From contig CALXOW010000001.1 in assembly GCA_944390115.1 (NCBI GenBank), positions 58,233-122,232 of the forward strand: a stretch of 64,000 bases of DNA, read 5' to 3'. This DNA is from an uncultured Anaerobiospirillum sp. (GTDB taxonomy: Bacteria; Pseudomonadota; Gammaproteobacteria; Enterobacterales; Succinivibrionaceae). The notes below the pieces were generated by a model. The model was not told where the DNA came from. It saw nothing but the letters and a program-made list of their open reading frames with translations, and made no database searches. The position numbers and the translations under genes are program-made. This document shows positions 45,211-52,445 of this stretch, in pieces (the first letter of the stretch is position 1; each line of letters begins with the position of its first letter).

Positions 45211-45639
45211 GCCACAAACAAGTAAGGCAAGCCGTCCCTTGCCCCAAAAGCCTGCACGGATCAGCCTCAAGGTGCGATCTATTCGCAATTGTGCCCCAAA
45301 TTGGCCCGATCACACCCCTATCAAGATAGGCCCGCCCACCAGTGAGGGCAAATAACGCACCCCAAAACCAGCACTAAAACGCCGCGCGTACCCCCAGACA
45401 GGAGCGCTAACCACCCTATCTTGAGCCAAGCTCCCCCTTGGATACGCCGAGGAGAAGCTAAAGTCCACGTCAAACAAGGGCGTTGCCGCAAGAACTCGGT
45501 CTTGCAACCTCCAGAGTAGGTACTGGTGCAGAGCGGCGTAGTCCAACTTTTACCTTCCTCTTACGTGCAAGTCTCTGTATCTATGAAAAATAGCGTGATC
45601 TGAGGGCACGTAACAGTGATCTGGGAGCTAAAAACGCAA

Positions 45640-45661
45640 AAGCCTAGGTGAAATCAGGCTT
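45640..45661 (-). terminator. Hairpin with T-rich tail on the minus strand
   Basis: AAGCCT, 10-nt loop, AGGCTT then TTGCGTTTTT on the minus strand. No minus-strand gene ends here, so its function is unclear. Confidence 0.3.
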
Positions 45662-45874
45662 GGATGGGTGTTTTGGGGTTTGAGATAGTAATTGTATTTG
45701 ATTGGTATGAATAGTTTAATAATCTTCAAAAATGCCGGTTTGGGCGGTATTGAACGGTCGTTTTTGAAATTTTTCAGTTCAAGCTTCTACCATGAGAGTC
45801 AGGTGTTAGCGCAACCAGGTGATGAGCTTGACGCGCGCTACCAAGTGTCACAAACAGAAGATAAGGAGTTCCTC

Positions 45875-46003
45875 GTGAACACGGCAACAACTTACGGGCG
45901 GGCGCCGTCAGCGGCGCAGATTGCCTTTCTCACTCATCCGCCTAATGGCGCCACGGCCGGGCAAACCGGTGAAGGGCTCAAATCCTTGGCTTTAAGCCAT
46001 TGA
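45875..46003 (+). CDS. Small unknown protein (42 aa)
   Basis: GTG at 45875 with AAGGAG six nucleotides upstream. No family recognised. Not hydrophobic, Ala/Thr/Gly-rich. The frame continues upstream to 45692, but that part looks random. Confidence 0.4.
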   Translation: MNTATTYGRAPSAAQIAFLTHPPNGATAGQTGEGLKSLALSH

Positions 46004-46036
46004 GCGCGAACCTGAACTGTGCAACAATTGGAGTGA

Positions 46037-46471
46037 ATGATGAAGGACGAGAACTCTGCTCTTCATGCTAAGGCCGAAACGGCGAAGCCACTAGCCGTTG
46101 TCTTATTAACTCTGAACTGGCATGCAACTTCAGCAGCTTTAGAAGCGACCTATGATACGACGCCCTGGTATGCTTACTGGGGGCTATCTGTATTGTCGTT
46201 ATTGACTTTTCTGTGGTCTCTGCTACCAATTGCTCGTGAGCTTAAGCGCAAGGTACGGAGTGAAACTGCAGCCAATGCAGCAGAACAGGCTCAAGAACAA
46301 CGTGAGCAGTCAATTGAGTGCTCACTGCGCAACTGTGCTGGTGCGCTGCAGGACATTGCTGGTGCTCAGGCTGAGATCGCTCATAACTCGGCTGAATTAA
46401 GCCGTCATTGCGAACAAATTACCAAAACGCAGCCGGTTGTCGTCGTTAACCAAACTCAGTCCAACAAGTAA
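46037..46471 (+). CDS. Unknown single-pass membrane protein with coiled-coil tail (144 aa)
   Basis: ATG with GGAG upstream. Hydrophobic segment at about residues 45-65 (WYAYWGLSVLSLLTFLWSLLP), followed by a basic stop-transfer (RELKRKVR). A Glu/Gln/Ala-rich helical, probably coiled-coil, cytoplasmic part ends in a Gln/Thr/Asn tail. An earlier weak hydrophobic stretch (PLAVVLLTLNW) may be a second segment. No family recognised. First larger gene in a cluster of small membrane-protein genes. Confidence 0.6.
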   Translation: MMKDENSALHAKAETAKPLAVVLLTLNWHATSAALEATYDTTPWYAYWGLSVLSLLTFLWSLLPIARELKRKVRSETAANAAEQAQEQREQSIECSLRNCAGALQDIAGAQAEIAHNSAELSRHCEQITKTQPVVVVNQTQSNK

Positions 46472-46489
46472 CTTTGGGGGTTGATTTCA

Positions 46490-46570
46490 ATGGAAGCTCT
46501 TATTCCTTCACTTTATTTTATTTTTGCCATGCTTGCCGTTATTGGCTTTCATTATTACATGAACCATTAA
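46490..46570 (+). CDS. Tiny membrane peptide, type A (26 aa)
   Basis: ATG at 46490, after GGGGG. Begins MEALIPSLYF, has one hydrophobic helix and ends FHYYMNH. It resembles the 26-aa peptide at 48052 (M-[DE]-x-x-IP start, YY-M-H end). A terminator-like hairpin follows. It could be a small inner-membrane regulator or a type I toxin-like peptide. Confidence 0.5.
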   Translation: MEALIPSLYFIFAMLAVIGFHYYMNH

Positions 46571-46643
46571 CCAACGGTGTCTCTGATTCTCGGAGGTTGT
46601 AATGCTTCCGAAAGTTAGGAGCAATGGGCATGGACAGGTTTTG

Positions 46644-46689
46644 AAGCGAGGTTGTGCTTGAGCCAGGGGGCTTTGGTGCAGCCTCGCTT
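46644..46689 (+). terminator. Hairpin terminator between tiny peptide and 187-aa gene
   Basis: AAGCGAGG and CCTCGCTT arms, followed by TGTTTTGTTT. The next gene starts 35 nt further on. Confidence 0.6.
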
Positions 46690-46723
46690 TGTTTTGTTTG
46701 GATTCAGGGTCAAGGAGGTCGTC

Positions 46724-47287
46724 ATGAGTGACGACGATAATGACAAGTTAACCCGGCGCGAAGAGATCAGCGCGGCAGTTGAGGGCATTGGTCAAGGCAT
46801 CTTAATGGCTCTGCTGAGCTTCCTGCTTTTATTTCTTTGCCTCAAAGAGCGCCTTACCCACGAGCCGGAGCCGTGCATCTTAGAGTCCTTTGCTCAGCAG
46901 CTCTTAGTAACTATTGGCAGCGATCTGGCCTTGCCACCTGAGCAAATTGCGCCCCTGGTGGCAAATCCTTTAACTTGCGCCTGGCAAATGCTGCTGCTGT
47001 TCGCTCTAGGCCTGCCGATTGGTGGAGCTCGTGCCTATGTGGCTGGCCAGATGATTGGCCGGGGATTGCGCCCGAAAACAGCGTGGGAGCGCTTTTTGAC
47101 CTCGCCCTCACATATCGGTGTGGTCTGGCTCATCACGGCGGTGCTCTTCATCTTTTCCTGCTTTTATCCTCAGAGCCTGGGAGTAGCGGGGCTGTGCATG
47201 ATCTTCTGTGGCTATAGTGTCGCCTACATTCTGGCCTTGTGGCTGGTCGTTCCCTATGCCCGGCGCCGTAAAGCCGAGGGCCATTAG
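46724..47287 (+). CDS. Unknown polytopic membrane protein (187 aa)
   Basis: ATG at 46724 preceded by AAGGAGGTCGTC, so the longer upstream frame is not used. Starts with a very acidic, then basic segment (MSDDDNDKLTRREE). Four hydrophobic segments follow (residues about 24-42, 88-104, 133-150 and 158-178), with a basic C-terminal end. No family recognised. A decayed copy of its first codons lies at about 47680-47714. A strong terminator lies downstream. Confidence 0.65.
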   Translation: MSDDDNDKLTRREEISAAVEGIGQGILMALLSFLLLFLCLKERLTHEPEPCILESFAQQLLVTIGSDLALPPEQIAPLVANPLTCAWQMLLLFALGLPIGGARAYVAGQMIGRGLRPKTAWERFLTSPSHIGVVWLITAVLFIFSCFYPQSLGVAGLCMIFCGYSVAYILALWLVVPYARRRKAEGH

Positions 47288-47333
47288 CAGGATTAGGCGA
47301 GCGTTGGGCTAAACCAAAGCTAGCCATTATGAC

Positions 47334-47385
47334 AGCGCGGCAGTGAAGTAAGTTCCCATCTCATTTCACTGCCGCGCTTTCTTTT
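47334..47385 (+). terminator. Rho-independent terminator after the 187-aa gene
   Basis: AGCGCGGCAGTGAA and TTCACTGCCGCGCT form a perfect 14-bp stem followed by TTCTTTT. Confidence 0.85.
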
Positions 47386-47412
47386 GCCCCAAAGGTAGAA
47401 TTTGCATATAAT
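47384..47412 (+). promoter_or_regulatory. Promoter for tiny membrane peptide type B1
   Basis: TTGCCC, 17-nt spacer, TATAAT (47407-47412), 85 nt upstream of the 28-aa ORF, directly after the terminator. Confidence 0.55.
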
Positions 47413-47497
47413 TGTACACATAAAACAGTGATACTACTTTTAACCTAAAGCGCGGCGCGCTTGGTTGCGGTCAAAAGTGCTCATTGAGGAAGGCATC

Positions 47498-47584
47498 ATG
47501 ACAGGTGAAACACTTTACATGGTTTATATGGCAATACTGGTGACTATATTGCTTGGTGCAGCGATCTATCTTAATTACATGTAA
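47498..47584 (+). CDS. Tiny membrane peptide, type B copy 1 (28 aa)
   Basis: ATG preceded by GAGGAAGG. Begins MTGETLYMVYM, then a hydrophobic helix and GAAIYLNYM at the end. Near-identical in layout to the 28-aa peptide at 47754, including the DNA around the start (TCATTGAGGAA). Likely a single-pass inner-membrane peptide. Confidence 0.55.
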   Translation: MTGETLYMVYMAILVTILLGAAIYLNYM

Positions 47585-47753
47585 CTAGTATTCAAGGTTA
47601 ACCATTAAGCAGGTACGCACCTTAGCGCTGTTTTGGCTCAATATGAGGCCAGGTGGCTTGAAGTTCGGTGCGGACGCCGGTGATGATAAGTTAACCCGGT
47701 GCGAAGAGAGCAGCGCTTGGTTGAGGCCAAAAACGCTCATTGAGGAAAGCATC

Positions 47754-47840
47754 GTGACGGGTGAAACTCTTTACACGATTTATCTTGGAATTGCGACGGT
47801 GATGCTGGTGGGCGCTGCGATCTACCTCTACCGCATGTAG
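47754..47840 (+). CDS. Tiny membrane peptide, type B copy 2 (28 aa)
   Basis: GTG start with GAGGAAAG upstream. Begins (V)TGETLYTIYL and ends GAAIYLYRM. Paralog of the peptide at 47498 (TGETLY and GAAIYL conserved). The upstream 110 bp carry a remnant of the 187-aa gene's N-terminal codons in the same frame. Confidence 0.55.
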   Translation: MTGETLYTIYLGIATVMLVGAAIYLYRM

Positions 47841-48051
47841 ATCGTTCCCTGTCCCAATCATTAAAGCAGAAATAGGCCTTAGTGCTGGTTTTGCCTCGAT
47901 CTGAGGTCAGGTGGCTTGGAGTTCGGTGCGGGCGCTGGTAATGGGTGGTGAGAGTGACCTAAGCCTTTGAGACCAGAAGTGCTCTGACTCAGGTCAGAAC
48001 GGCGTGGTCTGGCTGGCATTGAACCAATGTGCAAGTATCGGGGAGGATTTG

Positions 48052-48132
48052 ATGGACGAGTACATTCCGGCCATTGTGTTATTTCTTGAGTTGCTCATTG
48101 TCGTTGTTAGCGGCTATTACATCATGCATTAG
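48052..48132 (+). CDS. Tiny membrane peptide, type A copy 2 (26 aa)
   Basis: ATG preceded by GGGGAGGATTTG. Begins MDEYIPAIVL, has one hydrophobic helix and ends GYYIMH. Same length and layout as the peptide at 46490. A hairpin terminator lies 45 nt downstream. Confidence 0.55.
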   Translation: MDEYIPAIVLFLELLIVVVSGYYIMH

Positions 48133-48177
48133 ACGACATTGGTCGTTGCCAATTTGAGAAATGTCTGGGGCGCAAGG

Positions 48178-48215
48178 CCTGCCCTGTAATCAGGATAAGT
48201 CTGGTTACGGGCAGG
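48178..48215. terminator. Hairpin between convergent tiny peptide and PfkB genes
   Basis: CCTGCCCTGTAATCAG pairs with CTGGTTACGGGCAGG with one bulge. It could end transcription from both sides. Confidence 0.55.
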
Positions 48216-48237
48216 CGCGGGAAGTCTGGGGTTGGCT

Positions 48238-49389
48238 TTAGATGGTGAGGCGGGCGCCGATCTGGCCTACGACCTTAGATGCCAGCTTGCTGCCAAAGAT
48301 GATGCCTTCATCAATGGTTTGCCCTTGGATCAAGGCGGCAATGATGCCGGCGCTGTGAGCATCTCCGGCACCGGTGGCATCGAGCACTTTCTGCGGAATA
48401 GTTGGGTAGTGCTTGAGGGTAAAGCCCAGCGATGGGGCTTGGGCGATCGCTTGATAAAAGACGCTACTGGCTGCCGACTTCGGCACAATAGTGTTCTCGC
48501 TTGGCGTCTTAGTGCTATTAAATGATGGGAGGGCTCCGGCGCTGCGGCGTGCGGTGACATGAGCAGTGTGGCCTAGGCGCTGGCCTAAGAGGCAGCCATG
48601 GTGGGCGAGGGTTAAAATCACTGGGCACGGGGTCTTGGAGGTGAGCTCAGCCATGCCTTTGACCAGATGCTTGGTGCCCGTTAAGAGCTCCAGCTCTAAC
48701 AGGTTGAGGTGCAAAATTGGCTTGAGCTTGTAGAGGAGGGCGCGCGCCTCATAGGTGATAAAGTCGACGCGGGCACCGGCATCAAAGTACACAGCGCAAT
48801 CAGGGCGCTTGCGGGCTGCGATTTCCTCGAGATAGACCATGCCATTGTTTTCGGTCAAGTCAAAGCCTGATAGGTAGATGAGGTCACACTCTTCGATCGG
48901 CGCGTCCTTGAGCCAGCCTGGCTCGATATGATTCTCAATGCCCGGTACCACAATAAAGGTGCGCTCACCGGCGGCATCGACAAAGCAATTGCACACGCCG
49001 CAGTCTTGGGTCTTGGGATCGCCGTACTCGTAAGGCTTGATGAAGTCTTCGTCTTGGTAGCCGTCGGCTTTGAGTTGGGCTTCGATAAAGGCGGCGTTAA
49101 GGCCCACGCCAATTGGTACCTTGATGGCATGAGGCAGCTCAAGTTGGCGCAGGATATGTGCGACATTGAGCGCACAGCCGCCTACGCCATTGTGTAGTTC
49201 CTTAGCGTAGGAGTCGCCACCGACCGGAGGCATCCTGGTCAGGCTTAAGGTCTTATCAACAAAAGAGCCGCCTAAGATCATGACTTTGCCCGGTGCCGCT
49301 GGTGACAGCTGGTCATGACTTTCCAAGCGATAGCTGGTCATCGCTACGCTGGCTGCTAATACTGATTCCTGATTGACGTTTGCTGCCAT
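48238..49389 (-). CDS. PfkB/ribokinase-family sugar kinase (383 aa)
   Basis: ATP-dependent kinase of the ribokinase fold. N-terminal ILGGSFVDKTLSL, then GVGGCALNVAHILRQL (sugar-binding motif 1). C-terminal DATGAGDAHSAGIIAAL is motif 2 with the catalytic Asp. Substrate not assignable; relatives phosphorylate nucleosides or sugars. About 60 residues longer than usual, partly from an inserted Ser/Thr/Ala-rich stretch (about 280-325). ATG follows AAGGTGGTGTC. Convergent with the tiny peptide gene. Confidence 0.85.
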   Translation of the reverse strand: MAANVNQESVLAASVAMTSYRLESHDQLSPAAPGKVMILGGSFVDKTLSLTRMPPVGGDSYAKELHNGVGGCALNVAHILRQLELPHAIKVPIGVGLNAAFIEAQLKADGYQDEDFIKPYEYGDPKTQDCGVCNCFVDAAGERTFIVVPGIENHIEPGWLKDAPIEECDLIYLSGFDLTENNGMVYLEEIAARKRPDCAVYFDAGARVDFITYEARALLYKLKPILHLNLLELELLTGTKHLVKGMAELTSKTPCPVILTLAHHGCLLGQRLGHTAHVTARRSAGALPSFNSTKTPSENTIVPKSAASSVFYQAIAQAPSLGFTLKHYPTIPQKVLDATGAGDAHSAGIIAALIQGQTIDEGIIFGSKLASKVVGQIGARLTI

Positions 49390-49577
49390 GACACCACCTT
49401 AAACTGCATGAAAACTTGATTTAAATTTCGGGCGTAAGTTTAGCGCAGATTGCGCGTGACGACACGCCCCATTACATGGTGCTCGGTGCGAGTACAGCAC
49501 TAAAATGGTGCGCGAAGAGGTTGCGTTCTGGTTGTGTGCTTTGTTGTGGTGCAAATAGAGCCTGGGGCACGTTTTGC

Positions 49578-49606
49578 TTAAGTTTGTCCCCTCATCTCAC
49601 TATAAT
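49578..49606 (+). promoter_or_regulatory. Sigma70-type promoter of sucCD
   Basis: TTAAGT, 17-nt spacer, TATAAT (49601-49606), 50 nt upstream of the sucC start. Confidence 0.65.
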
Positions 49607-49655
49607 GTGGGCCTTAGTTTGTTAGGGCTAACTTGCCAGATTGAAGGGAAGGTTT

Positions 49656-50819
49656 ATGCATCTTCACGAATACCAGTCCAAAGAGCTGCTTCGCGCTTAT
49701 GGCTTACCAATTGGCGATTTTCGCGTCAGCACCAAAGCTTTAGGCATCGGTAAATTTGCCTATGAATTGGCCCCAGGCCCATTTGTGTGCAAGTGCCAAG
49801 TACACGCTGGTGCCCGTGGTAAAGCAGGCGGTGTTGCGGTCGTGCAAAGCCCGGCCGAAGCCGAAGCTTTTGCCGCTAAGTGGCTGGGTTCGCGCCTGGT
49901 CACGGGGCAAACTGGTCCTGAGGGCAAGCTGGTCTCGCGTATCTTGATTGAGCGTGCCACTGAGTCGGTCCGTGAACTCTACGTCGGTGCCACCATCGAT
50001 CGCACCAGCTCTAATTTGGTGATCATGGCCAGTGAAGCTGGTGGTATGTCGATCGAAGAGCTGGCAGCCAAGGACAGCTCCAAGATCTTAAAGTGCAACA
50101 TCGATATGTTGACCGGCCCTCAGCCTTATCAAGGCCGTGCTCTGGCCTACCAATTAGGTCTTAAGGGCAAGCAGGTCAATGAGTTTGCCAAGATCTTCAT
50201 GGGTATTGCGCGCTGCTTTATCGAAAAGGATTTGTCCTTAGTTGAGATCAATCCGCTGGCAGTAACCACGGAAGGCTCGCTCTTGTGCCTTGATGCCAAG
50301 ATCAATCTTGATTCTTACGCTTTGTATCGTCACCCTGATTTAGTCGAGCTCGACGACCCATCGCAAGAAGATCCACGTATTGCTCGTGCCGTGGCCTCAA
50401 ACTTCTCCTATGTACCGTTAAATGGCACGATCGGTTGCCTGGTTAATGGTGCAGGCCTGGCCATGGGCACGATGGACATCATCAAGGCTTCGGGCGGTGA
50501 ACCTGCCAACTTCCTCGATGTCGGTGGTACTGCGACCAAGGAGCGCGTCATGGAGGCCTTTAAGATTATCTTAGAGGACCCTAATGTTAAGTGTATCTTG
50601 GTCAACATCTTCGGCGGTATCGTACGCTGCGACCTGATTGCCGAAGGTATCTTAGGTGCGGTCCACGATGTCGGCACCAAGGTCCCGGTTGTGGTGCGCT
50701 TAGAAGGCAACCACGCCCAAGATGGTGCCCGCATCCTTCACGACAGTGGCCTTGATATTACGGCAGCTCACGGCTTACGTGAGGCCGCCTTATTAGCGGT
50801 CCAAAAGGCTTCGGCTTAG
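49656..50819 (+). CDS. sucC: Succinyl-CoA synthetase beta subunit SucC
   Basis: ATP-grasp subunit of the enzyme that interconverts succinyl-CoA and succinate with nucleotide phosphorylation. Start at ATG 49656 ([12 protein letters not shown]), after GGGAAGG. Seen: [22 protein letters not shown]-type [25 protein letters not shown] and [17 protein letters not shown] (phosphate loop). Normal length (387 aa). Forms a two-gene operon with sucD. Confidence 0.96.
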   Translation: MHLHEYQSKELLRAYGLPIGDFRVSTKALGIGKFAYELAPGPFVCKCQVHAGARGKAGGVAVVQSPAEAEAFAAKWLGSRLVTGQTGPEGKLVSRILIERATESVRELYVGATIDRTSSNLVIMASEAGGMSIEELAAKDSSKILKCNIDMLTGPQPYQGRALAYQLGLKGKQVNEFAKIFMGIARCFIEKDLSLVEINPLAVTTEGSLLCLDAKINLDSYALYRHPDLVELDDPSQEDPRIARAVASNFSYVPLNGTIGCLVNGAGLAMGTMDIIKASGGEPANFLDVGGTATKERVMEAFKIILEDPNVKCILVNIFGGIVRCDLIAEGILGAVHDVGTKVPVVVRLEGNHAQDGARILHDSGLDITAAHGLREAALLAVQKASA

Positions 50820-50855
50820 TGGGCCTTGGCTTAAAACTACGAATTGGTTGTTGCA

Positions 50856-51734
50856 ATGAGCATTTTGATTAACAAAGATACCAAGATTATCTGCCAAGGC
50901 ATCACGGGCTCGCAGGGTACGGTACACTCTGAGCAATGCTTGGCTTACTACGACACCAAGCTGGTAGGCGGTGTCACCCCAGGTCGTGGTGGTTCCACTC
51001 ACTTAGGCTTGCCGGTGTTCAATACCGTCCGTGAGGCCGTTGACGTCACGCACGCTACCTGCTCGATGATCTTCGTGCCGCCTCCATTTGCCGCCGACTC
51101 GATCTTTGAGGCGATCGATGCAGGCTTAGAGCTGATCGTCTGCATCACCGAGGGCATTCCAGTGATGGACATGCTGCGCGTCAAGGCACGTCTGCGTGAG
51201 TCGCACTCGATGTTGATTGGTCCTAATTGCCCAGGCGTCGTGACCCCAGGTGAGTGCAAGGTCGGTATTATGCCTGGCTCGATTCACTCCAAGGGCAAGG
51301 TCGGTATTGTTTCGCGCTCGGGTACCTTAACCTACGAGGCAGTCAAGCAGACCACCGATGCTGGTTTTGGCCAGTCGACCTGTGTCGGCATTGGCGGTGA
51401 TCCCGTCCAAGGCTCCAACTTCGTCGATATGTTAAAGCTCTTTGAGGAAGATCCACAGACCGAAGCCGTAGTTATGGTCGGTGAGATCGGCGGTACCTCC
51501 GAGCAGGAGGCCGCCGCTTGGATCAAGGAGAATATGACCAAGCCAGTGGTCTCCTACATTGCAGGTGCCTCGGCCCCTAAGGGCCAGCGTATGGGCCACG
51601 CCGGTGCCATTATCTCCGGTGGTCAAGGCACGGCGGCTGCCAAGCAGCAAGCCTTACGTGCGGCTGGTGTCACGGTGGTTCCAACCGCTGCCGACATCGC
51701 CGATGGCCTGCGTGAGGCTACCGGTTGGAACTAA
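50856..51734 (+). CDS. sucD: Succinyl-CoA synthetase alpha subunit SucD
   Basis: CoA-binding subunit carrying the phosphorylated histidine. Start at ATG 50856 ([21 protein letters not shown]). Seen: [49 protein letters not shown] and [10 protein letters not shown] with the active-site His. Length 292 aa is normal. No strong ribosome-binding site, and it starts 36 nt after sucC. A 17-bp terminator stem follows. Confidence 0.96.
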   Translation: MSILINKDTKIICQGITGSQGTVHSEQCLAYYDTKLVGGVTPGRGGSTHLGLPVFNTVREAVDVTHATCSMIFVPPPFAADSIFEAIDAGLELIVCITEGIPVMDMLRVKARLRESHSMLIGPNCPGVVTPGECKVGIMPGSIHSKGKVGIVSRSGTLTYEAVKQTTDAGFGQSTCVGIGGDPVQGSNFVDMLKLFEEDPQTEAVVMVGEIGGTSEQEAAAWIKENMTKPVVSYIAGASAPKGQRMGHAGAIISGGQGTAAAKQQALRAAGVTVVPTAADIADGLREATGWN

Positions 51735-51758
51735 GCCTAAAAGTTCCTAAAAATTGAG

Positions 51759-51799
51759 CGCCCATGGGGGCAAGGCTCAAAACCTTGCCCCCATGGGCG
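51759..51799 (+). terminator. Strong terminator of sucCD
   Basis: CGCCCATGGGGGCAAGG and its perfect complement form a 17-bp stem with a 7-nt loop, 24 nt past sucD. It could also end the convergent antitoxin transcript. Confidence 0.8.
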
Positions 51800-51831
51800 T
51801 TGTCGTTTAGCGCCACTAAAGTGCGCAGCGC

Positions 51832-52092
51832 TTACACCTTGATGAGGTCGTGCTGAGCAAAGTGTGCTTGACCGGCCTCGATCTTTTCCTTGAGACGGCG
51901 CAGATAATTAAGGTTGTGCTCCGAGTAAAAGGGATCGAGCGCGACCGCAAAAGGAATGCGGCCCTCACGACCGACCTTTTTAGCAAACAGGGTAAAGGCC
52001 TCACTCATTGAAAGTCCGCGCTCAGCGCAGACTTGCTCCATCCGAGCATAGTCGGTAGCTGTGAGCTTAAAGCTTACCTCGATTTGAGCCAT
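51832..52092 (-). CDS. Orphan RelB/DinJ-family antitoxin (86 aa)
   Basis: Start placed at ATG 52092 (MAQIEVSFKLTATDY), after AAGGA. N-terminal ribbon-helix-helix pattern (IEVSFKLTATDYARMEQVCAERGLS) then SEAFTLFAKKV and a GRIPFAV segment, as in DinJ/RelB antitoxins. These bind operator DNA and neutralise a YafQ/RelE toxin. No toxin gene lies downstream: 32 nt on comes the sucD terminator. None lies upstream either. The C-terminal tail (LKEKIEAGQAHFAQHDLIKV) resembles other DinJ tails. Confidence 0.75.
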   Translation of the reverse strand: MAQIEVSFKLTATDYARMEQVCAERGLSMSEAFTLFAKKVGREGRIPFAVALDPFYSEHNLNYLRRLKEKIEAGQAHFAQHDLIKV

Positions 52093-52445
52093 TGTTTGGT
52101 CCTTGCCGCAGAGCGGCAGTTGCATTGTTGGGATGACCTAAGATTAAGCTCTGAGCTTAATCTCGGTCCGTTGCGATTAACCTGCGCAATGCCATCAATG
52201 CGGGCTTCATTTTAGCAAGTTTTAGGTGCGGGCGCTGCTCTGGTGCGACGCTGTTTCATAGGCGCAGCTGCGTTAGGGACAGCCGCGCCGGTTTACGGCT
52301 ACAGTTGGGCGCCATAGCCCTGACGTTGGGAGCGGCGCCGCCAATGATCAAGAACAGATAAATCCGTCCGTTGGAAACCCCTTGCGAGGTGGTTCCATTA
52401 GGTGGAGCCACCCCTATAGAGTCGCACTTATTAGCTCCGGCGGGG
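52093..52445. other. Intergenic region between antitoxin and methyltransferase
   Basis: 353 bp with no gene. It contains several GC-rich inverted blocks (around 52258-52345) and a hairpin at 52388-52412 (GGTGGTTCC with GGAGCCACC, one wobble). Confidence 0.5.

Larger units (their letters stand above)
45065..45874. other. Intergenic region upstream of hisG
   Basis: 810 bp between divergent units. It holds a hisG promoter element, no His-codon-rich leader peptide, a hairpin at 45640-45661, and an AT-rich stretch at 45680-45790. Confidence 0.5.

Noticed and set aside
45310-45546. 78-aa minus-strand ORF upstream of hisG
   Set aside because: No ribosome-binding site, no recognised pattern, random-like composition.
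45692-45874. Longer version of the 42-aa ORF starting at 45692
   Set aside because: The extra 61 residues look non-coding and the GTG at 45875 has a clearly better ribosome-binding site.
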